In this document: piece by piece, positions 56,440-64,000 of the stretch | Layout: each line of letters opens with the position of its first letter | How positions within the stretch are numbered: position 1 is the first letter of the stretch | Assembly: GCA_035771165.1 (NCBI GenBank) | Contig: JAWNZC010000232.1 | Location: 821,001-885,000, forward strand | Length of the DNA stretch: 64,000 nt | Direction of reading: 5' to 3' | Origin: Paragorgia papillata | Taxonomy: Eukaryota > Cnidaria > Anthozoa > Scleralcyonacea > Coralliidae | Translations under genes and position numbers: made by a program | The notes under the pieces: generated by a model | Database searches by the model: none | The model's input: the letters and a program-made list of their open reading frames with translations, nothing else | Told to the model about the DNA's origin: nothing

Positions 56440-57036
56440 ATGAACCCATTTAACATGATTATAGTTGGAATGACAAGTTGTGGAAAAACACATTATATGT
56501 TAAAAATGTTAGAAGAAAACTACAAAAAACAGTTTGAAAACATATTCTTAATTTGTCCTACATTTGAGTGGAACAAAACTTATTTGGAATGGAAACACTT
56601 AAATGATCCAAATTTCTTTGTTATCCCATGCAGTCAAAACCAAACAGAAGACTATCTAAAATTTGTTGTGGATTATTGTAAAGGAACAGAATCACTAATT
56701 ATTCTTGATGATTGTGCATCTGGCCAAGCTGTAAAAAACAGAACCAGTGAACTGGTAAAACTTGGATTTGGAGCAAGGCATATGAACATTAGTACAATTG
56801 TAATAACGCAACAACTAACAAGTATTGCAAAACCCTATCGAGAGAACATATCAAAACTAATATCTTTTTACAATCCAAACAGAAAAGACATGCAAGTTAT
56901 TTTGGATGATTATTTGGATATTGGTAAAGAAGAATAAAAAAACATTAAAAAAACATTAAAATCACAAAAATATAGTAGATTGGAAATTAACCTAAAACAT
57001 CCATACAACCACGAAATTAAATGCGAGGAAAGTTAA
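56440..57036 (+). pseudogene. FtsK/HerA-type genome-packaging ATPase with an in-frame stop
   Basis: Walker A GMTSCGKT at residues 10-17, Walker B SLIILDD ending at D90-D91, and a sensor-like ITQQ at 122-125 identify the A32-type packaging ATPase. A TAA at 56935-56937 ends the frame after 165 codons (DYLDIGKEE). The same frame stays open for another 32 codons to a TAA at 57034, encoding YSRLEINLKHPYNHE, which looks like the natural C-terminus. A single nonsense change therefore truncates it by about 16 percent. ATPase motifs lie before the stop. Start CCTAAATAAAAATG. It sits between the two capsid genes. Confidence 0.85.
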
Positions 57037-57108
57037 AAACAATCTTAACAATTAAAAAATTATATGCTGTTGTTGCATATAATTTTACTTAAAAAACAGC
57101 AAATAAAG

Positions 57109-57747
57109 ATGAAAGTATTAAGAATTATTATTCAAAAACAAGACGGTTATGAAACAACCGTTAAATTTGACGAACCGCTAATCGTCAAAAATGAAAGTTT
57201 GGTCGTAAAACATGCAACTGTGTTTTGGGATTTTAACAACATAATTACACCAACGCACATTACTCACGGATCAAAAAAAATAAAGTTTTATGGTGGTTAC
57301 TGGACAGCAAACATGATTGTCGAAAAACTGGAAAAAGAAAACATTCGCGCAGAGTTAATTCATTACTCTCAAAAAATTAAAATATCACCAACAGAAAACC
57401 TTGCATTGTTAAACTTAGCTCCTCTCCTTGGCTACGAAGCCAGCCACAGCCGCATCCCAAAAGGAGGAAGTTTAGTTTCTTCCACACCAGTCAACGTAAA
57501 TTTGGGAATGAAATATGTTGAGGTTAAATGCAATGCAGTCAACAGATCACAAACCTTATTTCAAGGCCGTCGTGATAACACCATCGCTATGCTTCCAATT
57601 ACCACAACTCAGTCACTAAAAGGTTCTGTAACACAGTACAATGATATCAACAGCAAAATAAAATTAAATAACGGAATTTACTCAGAGCTTAAGTTTACAA
57701 CAACTCAAAAAATAGGTGATATAATGTTGGAAATAGTTATAAAGTAA
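57109..57747 (+). CDS. minor capsid (penton-type) protein
   Basis: A 212-aa protein, intact. The N-terminus MKVLRIIIQKQDGYETTVKF and the β-rich remainder (GMKYVEVKCNAVNRSQTLFQG, YSELKFTTTQKIGDIMLEI) match the single-jelly-roll minor capsid proteins found next to the packaging ATPase in Polintons, which occupy the capsid vertices. The start is set at 57109 because CAAATAAAG precedes it; an in-frame Met 15 codons upstream is rejected. Confidence 0.8.
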   Translation: MKVLRIIIQKQDGYETTVKFDEPLIVKNESLVVKHATVFWDFNNIITPTHITHGSKKIKFYGGYWTANMIVEKLEKENIRAELIHYSQKIKISPTENLALLNLAPLLGYEASHSRIPKGGSLVSSTPVNVNLGMKYVEVKCNAVNRSQTLFQGRRDNTIAMLPITTTQSLKGSVTQYNDINSKIKLNNGIYSELKFTTTQKIGDIMLEIVIK

Positions 57748-57752
57748 AATTA

Positions 57753-57797
57753 TAGAAAATTCACAGTTGTAAACCATTAATTCCACGTTAATAAATG
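57753..57797 (+). promoter_or_regulatory. duplicated 5' module upstream of the 75-aa gene
   Basis: It is the second copy of the module at 55153-55197, ending GTTAATAAATG with an intact start codon. Confidence 0.7.
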
Positions 57798-58022
57798 AGT
57801 ATTAACAAAAAGGAAGTTATACAAGATTTATATGATGCCGCATTGGTCACAGCCGGAGCTGTCGCCGTCAGCATGGTATCAAAAAAGTTGACCGGACAAA
57901 GTTTAGCTGCACCAGCCAGTCTCAAAGAAACCGCCAAGTTAATCGTCGCCGTTGCCGTTGGAAGTTTTTTAGTTGAAAAGGTAAAGGAAAAAGGCTACCT
58001 TTCAAAAAGTGTTATGGCATAA
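57795..58022 (+). CDS. small hydrophobic Polinton protein
   Basis: A 75-aa protein with two hydrophobic helices at about 15-32 (AALVTAGAVAVSMVSKKL) and 47-63 (AKLIVAVAVGSFLVEKV). It lies in the capsid/packaging block, 47 bp after the minor capsid gene. It is probably a virion membrane or core protein; no function is demonstrated for this family to my knowledge. Confidence 0.65.
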   Translation: MSINKKEVIQDLYDAALVTAGAVAVSMVSKKLTGQSLAAPASLKETAKLIVAVAVGSFLVEKVKEKGYLSKSVMA

Positions 58023-58058
58023 GAAAACATACTAAGAAATTTTTTTATCAAATAAACA

Positions 58059-58472
58059 ATGGCATTAGCAATTGCACAAACAGTTGGAGGAGGTCTATTT
58101 AACGCGTTCTCCTTCGCAGGTGCTGGTTACCTTTTCCAACACCTCAACAAAACAGGTTACGAAAAAGAAACAAAAAGACACAACAAAGCTATGGAAGAAC
58201 TAGCTCAAGCTAAAGAAAAATTCTACGAAGATGAAACAAAAAGAAAACAAAAAGTTGCGGAACTAAAAGCAGAACTCCACAACGCAAAGGATGACATGGT
58301 TGAAACGGAGATAGCTTTCAAAGCATTAAAAAAAGTACTTGACCAAAACAAGCCGTTACCGCCAATGCTCGAAGATTTCTACCAACCATCAGACGAAATG
58401 AAAAAATACCAAATCATTGCGCTAACCATCGCAGGTGCTGGTGGCGGATTCCTACTACAAAAAATTATTTAA
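58059..58472 (+). CDS. Polinton protein with terminal hydrophobic helices and central coiled coil
   Basis: A 137-aa protein. The hydrophobic N-terminal helix (about 8-29, GGGLFNAFSFAGAGYLF) and a C-terminal one (119-137, IIALTIAGAGGGFLL) bracket a charged coiled coil (about 35-100). LEDFYQPSDEMKKY before the last helix is a conserved signature I associate with Polintons. Start CAAATAAACAATG. A strong hairpin follows. Function unknown. Confidence 0.7.
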   Translation: MALAIAQTVGGGLFNAFSFAGAGYLFQHLNKTGYEKETKRHNKAMEELAQAKEKFYEDETKRKQKVAELKAELHNAKDDMVETEIAFKALKKVLDQNKPLPPMLEDFYQPSDEMKKYQIIALTIAGAGGGFLLQKII

Positions 58473-58482
58473 AAACATTCAG

Positions 58483-58511
58483 TTTTTCTAAGGTGTATTG
58501 CCTTAGAAAAA
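58483..58511 (+). terminator. hairpin after the 137-aa gene
   Basis: TTTTTCTAAGG and its complement form an 11-bp perfect stem with a 7-nt loop, ten bases after the stop. Confidence 0.65.
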
Positions 58512-58540
58512 TTATTATTTTTTGAACAATATAATAAAAG

Positions 58541-59209
58541 ATGGAAACACTAAAGTTTTACATTAATCAGCTCAACCCAAAACGTGCTGAAATGCATACA
58601 AAATCTTGGTGGATGGTTGGTAAAATTATTTACCAACAAGGTAAAGGTGGTGTAGAAGGATATAATTACTGGCATGATTTTTCAAAACAACATTTAAGCT
58701 ATAATTCTGTTTGGGTTAACAAAAAATGGGAAAGCTTTAAAAAAGATGAAAAATTGTCATCGCTAACAACAATTATACAATACCTTTACGAAGATGGTGG
58801 AACTGTGTACAATCCTAACCATAATCTAGGTGTTGAAAATGAAGAGGTTAAAAATTTTGTTATAAACAAAATAATTCCTAAACTCTCCATTAGAAGAATG
58901 AGAAACATCAACGCTCTAAAAAATATATGTTCTGCATTGTATCACATAACCAACGGTAATTTACCCAATACAGCGTTAGAAAAAATAAGCAAAAGAATTA
59001 AGGATCCTAATTTAAAAAATCTGTTTCATCAATTTTGGAAAACAAAATACTTCTCAGCGCCATACGGCATCAACAACATCATATTTTGGTACAACAGCGA
59101 TGAAGAGGAAAAGTATCTTAAACGTAAGGAGTGGGACACAAAAGGATTAAGTAAAATTTCGCTATATTCTCCTAGTAATTTAAACTGGTTGAAAAACTGT
59201 GCACTATAA
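58541..59209 (+). CDS. PriCT-2-like protein
   Basis: A 222-aa protein. Residues about 20-85 (KSWWMVGKIIYQQGKGG, then GYNYWHDFSKQH, WVNKKWESFKK and SSLTTIIQYLYEDGG) show the W-x-x-V-G, YxYWxxFS and K-W-x-x-F pattern of PriCT-2, the domain that follows primase cores in many viral primase-helicases. No primase or helicase domain is in this protein or elsewhere in the element. The remainder is helical and unrecognised. Start ATAATAAAAGATG; the next gene begins 8 bp after the stop. Confidence 0.5.
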   Translation: METLKFYINQLNPKRAEMHTKSWWMVGKIIYQQGKGGVEGYNYWHDFSKQHLSYNSVWVNKKWESFKKDEKLSSLTTIIQYLYEDGGTVYNPNHNLGVENEEVKNFVINKIIPKLSIRRMRNINALKNICSALYHITNGNLPNTALEKISKRIKDPNLKNLFHQFWKTKYFSAPYGINNIIFWYNSDEEEKYLKRKEWDTKGLSKISLYSPSNLNWLKNCAL

Positions 59210-59217
59210 TAAAAGAA

Positions 59218-60240
59218 ATGTGTGACTATTCTGAACTTAATATCAATGCAAACACTAACTTTCAAGTTCGAAATTTTCGAACAAAAAATACCTACTCCTA
59301 TAAAAACTGGCTCAACGCAGTGCGAATTATATACAACTTCTCAAAATATGAAAAAAATCTAAACAAAGGATTTAACTACTGGCGAGCGTGTTCGGTTAAA
59401 ATGTGTGGAGATGATTACAATGACACCTGCACTCACAACGCTTGGATTTGTCATCATAAAAACCATTCCCATGAAAACCCGTCATTATTCGCAAGTAAGC
59501 AATGGTTAAATGATGGTGAACTACTGTTCGATCTATCGGATGGTTGTAACCATGTTTATGATTCGTGGGCAAATTCAATAGAAAGAAACCAACCGGAGAA
59601 ATTTAATTCTATATTCTCATGGGAAATGTGGGAAAACTATTCGGATGAAAAATGGGAAAACAAACGTGAAATCTTTAAAAGATTCTTCGATGGGGATGAA
59701 ATAGTCACCCACTTCTTCGATAACGGGTTTACGCTATATCATGAAAACAACTACACATTTGAAAAATATGAAAAGGAATACAAAAAGGGATGCATAGAAA
59801 AACATATAAAGTTATTAAAAGCAAAAAAAGAAAAAGAAGATATAAAACATAACAAAAAACTTAAAAAAAGTTTAAAAACCCAACAACAAGTGTTAAAACC
59901 ATGTATTCAAGATAACACAGAAGATGAAAAAGACTTCGATGAGTTAATGAAAGAAAGGCAACAAATTCAAAAACAAATGTATCTTGAACTTAATAAAAAT
60001 ATTATGCGAATTAACAAAATAGTCTCAAACAGAAAAGAAGAAATATTTGTAAAATACTATAAAAAACAAAAAGAAGAAGAAGAGAAAAAGGAAACCGTAG
60101 AAGAAATGTTTTCTGATAAAATATTTTGTGAAGAAGTAAAAACACCAACACCTAAATTAAATGAGGACGGTTTTAAAGATGATGAGGACGCCTATGTAGA
60201 CGAAGAAGATGAAGAAGAGGAAGAAAACTACAACATGTAA
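59218..60240 (+). CDS. PriCT-like N-terminus with coiled coil and acidic tail
   Basis: A 340-aa protein. Residues about 28-60 (YKNWLNAVRIIYNFSK then GFNYWRACSVKM) echo the preceding gene's W/YW pattern. A Cys/His-bearing stretch (CTHNAWICHHKNHSHEN) follows. About 180-300 is a Lys/Glu coiled coil, and the last 40 residues are strongly acidic (DEEDEEEEENYNM). The two genes may be an ancient duplication. Start ATAATAAAAGAAATG; spacing suggests one transcription unit with the upstream gene. Function unknown. Confidence 0.55.
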   Translation: MCDYSELNINANTNFQVRNFRTKNTYSYKNWLNAVRIIYNFSKYEKNLNKGFNYWRACSVKMCGDDYNDTCTHNAWICHHKNHSHENPSLFASKQWLNDGELLFDLSDGCNHVYDSWANSIERNQPEKFNSIFSWEMWENYSDEKWENKREIFKRFFDGDEIVTHFFDNGFTLYHENNYTFEKYEKEYKKGCIEKHIKLLKAKKEKEDIKHNKKLKKSLKTQQQVLKPCIQDNTEDEKDFDELMKERQQIQKQMYLELNKNIMRINKIVSNRKEEIFVKYYKKQKEEEEKKETVEEMFSDKIFCEEVKTPTPKLNEDGFKDDEDAYVDEEDEEEEENYNM

Positions 60241-60247
60241 AAACTTT

Positions 60248-60274
60248 AATTTCTAACCTTTTTGGTTAGAAATT
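60248..60274. terminator. hairpin between convergent genes
   Basis: AATTTCTAACC and GGTTAGAAATT form an 11-bp stem around a T5 loop. It lies 7 bp after the plus-strand stop and 16 bp before the minus-strand stop, so it could serve both genes. Confidence 0.7.
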
Positions 60275-60289
60275 TTTAAACCACTTTTT

Positions 60290-61033
60290 TTAAAATAGTT
60301 GTTGATCAATCATTATTTCCTCACTTATAGATTTTATATCAGCTGGTTCTAAAAAACCTTTAACAATCTTTATATCATATATTTTTCCTTTAAAAGATTT
60401 TGCAAATGGACTAATATAACTTGTCAACCTTTCGTTTGTAAATATTGAACCAAATGGATCACCTATTAATTTAGGATTCGCTGTAAAATCTGAGTCTGTA
60501 CTGCGCTGTCCATTAACATGGATACAGCTCCCACTCAACATCCAATGACACGATATCAAATGCTTTTCAAAAATGTTAATCCCAGACGGTATTGTACAAA
60601 TGTACTTCTTAGTTGGTATTGCTCCACCGTATGAAGTCTTGTCCGTCGTCCCCATCTTGTATGCAATAAATTTATCATAACCACCATTATCGTTGCCAAT
60701 AATGTAACCCCAATTAATGGAGGGCCCTCCAACACTGCCAACAACCTGCAGCGTAACAAACACCGAAACGTTGATGTACATCAACTCTGGACATCTAAAC
60801 AACATATAACTTTTCCTCGCGTTCTGAATATAGTCTGGTCCTGGTGTTGGTCCCTTTTTATATTCATTTTGAAAAAGTGAATGTTTGCCATCCTTCAATC
60901 TTATAATTCTTGTTCCCTTCTCAGCTTCACCAAACCGTTCCGCCGACGCCATGTTAACGGAGAAGACTGTAGTAAAGTGGTCTTGCGATTGTGTTAGTAA
61001 ATGGAAGTTGTTGAAACCATAATATATACTCAT
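60290..61033 (-). CDS. LamG-like protein next to the right TIR
   Basis: A 247-aa β-rich protein. The C-terminal part (KSFKGKIYDIKIVKGFLEPADIKSI) has the G-x-I-x-D/S-hydrophobic ending and downstream helix of LamG/concanavalin-like lectin domains; a WMLSGSCIHVNGQ segment fits the preceding strands. No signal peptide or TM helix is visible. It could be a capsid-surface or attachment protein, or cargo; the sequence does not decide. Start TATAAATAAACAATG, 15 bp inside the TIR boundary. Confidence 0.5.
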   Translation of the reverse strand: MSIYYGFNNFHLLTQSQDHFTTVFSVNMASAERFGEAEKGTRIIRLKDGKHSLFQNEYKKGPTPGPDYIQNARKSYMLFRCPELMYINVSVFVTLQVVGSVGGPSINWGYIIGNDNGGYDKFIAYKMGTTDKTSYGGAIPTKKYICTIPSGINIFEKHLISCHWMLSGSCIHVNGQRSTDSDFTANPKLIGDPFGSIFTNERLTSYISPFAKSFKGKIYDIKIVKGFLEPADIKSISEEIMIDQQLF

Positions 61034-61047
61034 TGTTTATTTATAAA

Positions 61048-61201
61048 GTTAACCGCTGCGTGAGTATTAATAATTGGGTTGGGTGGGGGTGGTGTCTAAT
61101 ATTCTGTTGGTAAAATATTAGACATGCTATAATGAAAGTGTTAAATAGGGTTTTTGATAATGTTTTGAAAAATGAGCTAGAAACCTCATATTACTACTAC
61201 T
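61048..61201 (-). repeat. Polinton right TIR (154 bp)
   Basis: Inverted counterpart of 43752-43905. The upstream region of the LamG-like gene begins inside it. Confidence 0.95.
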
Positions 61202-61207
61202 GAGGTG

Positions 61208-63641
61208 CATGGACCAATCTTCGAGTCGTTCTTTGCAATTTGTTGAGATTACTCAAAAAGAAAATGTGGATCTAAAAAGTTTCAAACACTTCAAACATCT
61301 AATTTACAATCATATTAAAATATATGTTGTATAGCCCATAAGTGGTTAGCGCATGGGAAAGAATGCGTACGAAATGAGTCGTCCTTTGTTTTTATTTGTA
61401 ACCCTCAGGCCTTAACAGGCTTTGACCTTACAGTCCATGCATATTTTTACATTTAATATACTATTTAAAGCCTAATTTGGACAAAATCTTTGTTAAAAAT
61501 AACGAAATGTGCCATTACAACTGCTGTCAGAATGCGGGTAATGCCATTTCAGAGACCCAAATTTCAAAAATTTTCCGGGGGATGACCCCCCCCCCCCGGA
61601 CCCCCCTACACATGCGGACCCACAACAACTTGATTTGGAAATCGGGCCCCTTTTTACAGCAAATCGACCAGGCCCCTCTGACGTTGCCAGTCCACTGCTG
61701 GCCTCGTAGAGAAAAGCTAGATATTCCTGCCTGAGCTATATATTCCACTCAAAAATCTAGAGTTGGTCTCGGCTACGCCTCGACCAACTCTTACGATTTT
61801 TTCGTGCTCTCCCAATTTCCCGCGTGCATCCATAACTCGATGGAGCACGCTAAACCGTGAGCCATTTCTTAAATGGCAGAAAATAGAAATTGCAAACATT
61901 GAGCCTGCGCTATTTGTGTAGCAGTCTTTCGCTTAAAACCGTATTTAACCCCACGCATCCCCGGGGTCATATATTACTACTCGTGTTTTTAATTTATGCA
62001 CGTTTTTGAACCCGAAAATAAAAAATAAGCAGTTTTATTATATGGCAGCAGCGCTGAGAGGTCCGAATACGGAAATCCTGTAGTTTGATTGGTTCATAAG
62101 CGGTCGGATATTTCCCGTATCCGCCCGCTCAGGCGGAATCTGCCGTTCGGGACCGTAAGTTCATAAACAAAATGGCAGTCATGTCAGTATATGCAACAAG
62201 ATGGATTATTATTTCAGAACTACTCATTGTTGAAATATATCGTGCAGGTATGTTGTTAGAAATTTTATAAGCTTTCATTTGATGTATAGTTCCAGTTTCC
62301 ATGTTTTGTGAAAGTTTTTAAAATGTCCAAAACGTTTGTAACATTGTTCGTAATAATATAACATTTACTTCTCACAAGAATTAGAATTTCAGATGATTTT
62401 TTATTCAACTACTTAACGTACGATCTTGAGCAATATGTCAAACAAAAGCAATTGAAAAATACTATTTGGGGGAGAAACTCAACGGAAGGTACTTTAAAAA
62501 TGGGAAAATGTCTGCCATTTTCGTTTAGTTCGCAAGAAAGATGGGTCGAGTTTTCACAGAACGTTCACAACATTTATGGCCATACAATAAACTACTTATT
62601 GACCTCGCTTGTTCGGTCTGTACTAGTGAAATATCGGACCTCTGTTTTTTTGCACAGACCTCAACTCGCTGCGCTCGTCTCGGTCCGTACTAAAAAAACA
62701 TCGGTCCGATATTTCACTAGTACAGACCTCACGCTCGGTCAATAAGCAGTTATCATTAACTTTTAATTACTGAAAAAGTTTGAATTTCAAAATTTCCTTC
62801 CATTTTCCTTCTATATGACCAAATTTCCTTCCAATTTCCTTCCAAATTTTATTTCCTTTTTTTTCCCTTCCAAATGCCAAAATTTCCTTTTGGAAGGAAA
62901 TTTCCTTCCAAGTGGAAGCACTGGACTGATGACGAAGGTATTCGGGAAATACTCGTAAACCACTTGGAAATTTAGTTAGCTTTCAAAATTATATAAAAGA
63001 TTCTAAACCTTACTATTAGTATTAAAATAGTTTCTTTAGACTTAAACAAAGATTACAAATAAAATAATTTTAGATGCTTTAATTTAAAATTGGCCCTGTA
63101 ATAACGTGAAGAGCGTGGGCCGGTGATCAGAAAAAAAAAGCATGTAGTCAAGAAAAAATATCTCATGACCATTTTGGTAAATTATTTGTGTTTAATGATT
63201 TTTATGAACTACATAAGCAGGAGATTGTTTTCAGCGATTGAATTTTTAATATTGCATCCTGGTTGTCCACAGTGCCATTTTGAAAATTGAGAAAATTTAG
63301 GATTAAAAAATATTGTTGTTTTTTTCATCATATTTTCTATCATTACAACATATACCAAAAACACTCACCACACTATCAGCACAGAAAATTTCAGCCCAAT
63401 CGGTTAAATTGTTGGTGAGATATCCTTTCTTAAAGGCCAAAAATATTACGTTTCGGGAAATTGGCTTTAAAGTTTCAGTAACCTAAAATTAGACTTTAGA
63501 AGGGAAAGATACAAATCTTTTTGGACTATTTAGCGATTTAAAGTTTTTCAGTTATCTGTTATGAGGAGAGGGTCACTCAGAAGCCTCCTGCCTCATATGA
63601 TACCCCCTCAGCCTCTCTCAATGCCTCTTCTCTCTGTGTCC
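61208..63641. other. no gene seen; transposon-end fragments and a foldback
   Basis: A C/G-run with CCCCGGACCCCCCTA (about 61580-61612) resembles sequences inside the hAT-like elements at 29500 and 39030. At 62590-62745 an inverted repeat (GGTCTGTACTAGTGAAATAT and complement, with an inner ACAGACCTC pair) forms a foldback related to the one at about 1484-1640. Repeats of AATTTCCTTCCA occur near 62790-62910. Confidence 0.5.
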
Positions 63642-64000
63642 TTAAAAGTTGCTCGCCTTTGCGGCGCCGTTTAAATTTTTCTGAAACCTGTAAGTCTGAT
63701 TTGGCAACTCTTTTTCTGTCCTTCGAGTTGCCGAATTTAAACCATTATTGATATGGTCAACTTTCCACTCCTCAAATTCTTCCAAATTTTCTTTGCATTG
63801 GGACCTTTTCAAGGAATATTTCTGGCAACACTTTGAAAGTATATGATAATCCAGTACCTCCCCAGTATCCACGGATATTACAAAGAAAACACCAAATAGT
63901 GAAGTGAATCTTCTTTTAGCCCATGTTCCATCAAAACTTGCTGCAACATCCACAATGTTGTTATTTCCGAGTTCAATGTCACTTTCTTGTTCTACAACAT
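63642..64000 (-). pseudogene. Mutator-like transposase fragment (runs off the window)
   Basis: The minus-strand frame, open to the window edge, reads VDVAASFDGTWAKRRFTSLF, GVFFVISVDTGEVLDYHIL and SKCCQKYSLKRSQCKEN. The D-G-T-W...SL-x-G-V...D-x-x-T-G pattern fits the Mutator-like transposase domain found in invertebrate elements, including the catalytic Asp region. The frame stops at 63642 in low-complexity sequence. The upstream part is outside the window, so completeness cannot be judged. Confidence 0.6.

Larger units (their letters stand above)
43746..61207. mobile_element. Polinton/Maverick element, 17,450 bp, with TIRs and 6-bp TSD
   Basis: The element proper is 43752-61201. It starts AGTAGTAGTAATATGAGG and ends in the complement. 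GAGGTG occurs directly outside both ends (43746-43751 and 61202-61207), the 6-bp TSD expected of Polintons. The 154-bp TIRs differ at a single position. Gene content (protein-primed PolB, DDE integrase, major and minor capsid proteins, packaging ATPase) is diagnostic. Genes on the left third are mostly on the minus strand, and the capsid/packaging block is on the plus strand. Near-identical TIRs and an exact TSD argue for recent insertion. Four genes nonetheless carry lesions. Confidence 0.95.

Noticed and set aside
1..64000. CRISPR arrays, rRNA genes, bacterial operons
   Set aside because: None seen; spliced genes, Penelope-like elements and animal transposons mark the window as eukaryotic.

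Overview
The window is repeat-rich, AT-rich eukaryotic DNA from an animal, most likely a marine invertebrate and plausibly an anthozoan cnidarian. That placement is inferred from the mix of element families (Penelope-like elements with GIY-YIG endonuclease, a Polinton/Maverick, a DUF6589-type gene with a RecQ-like helicase, hAT- and Harbinger-like MITEs). No ordinary host gene could be established; almost everything recognisable is mobile or virus-like.

Region 1 (1-30157) is a mosaic of decayed elements. It holds foldback repeats, two head-to-head Penelope-like fragments (about 2.2-4.2 kb), the 3' end of a non-LTR retrotransposon (10.6-11.0 kb), a deletion derivative of a helicase transposon (11.4-13.3 kb), several TIR elements with target-site duplications (TSDs), nested inverted-repeat elements (15.5-20.4 kb), tandem arrays (22.6, 25.2 and 26.4 kb) and a third Penelope-like fragment (23.7-24.8 kb).

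Region 2 (30158-40981) is one DNA transposon of 10,806 bp bounded by a perfect 9-bp TSD (CTCTGTGCC) and TIRs that start TACCCTGGATGCCAGAGG and contain purine tracts. It carries two convergent intron-containing genes: a RecQ-like helicase (+) and a ZAD zinc-finger/DUF6589-type protein (-), the candidate transposase. Both are broken. The fragment at 11.4-13.3 kb carries the same two gene types in the same relative orientation, which suggests a transposon family defined by this pairing. I cannot assign it to a named superfamily.

Region 3 (43746-61207) is a Polinton/Maverick of 17,450 bp with 154-bp TIRs and a perfect 6-bp TSD (GAGGTG). It encodes protein-primed PolB (in two frames), a retrovirus-like integrase, major and minor capsid proteins, a packaging ATPase, several small membrane proteins, a tandem zinc-ribbon TFIIB-like protein, a SAP/NUMOD1-like protein, PriCT-like proteins and a LamG-like protein. 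I found no adenovirus-type protease. Nearly every gene start has AATAAA 0-9 nt upstream of, or overlapping, the ATG, and several genes are followed by strong hairpins, so the element appears to have its own expression grammar. The capsid gene has lost its ATG, the ATPase has an in-frame stop, and PolB and a membrane-protein gene are frameshifted. This copy is probably dead but recent.

Region 4 (61208-64000) has foldback repeats and ends inside a Mutator-like transposase fragment on the minus strand.
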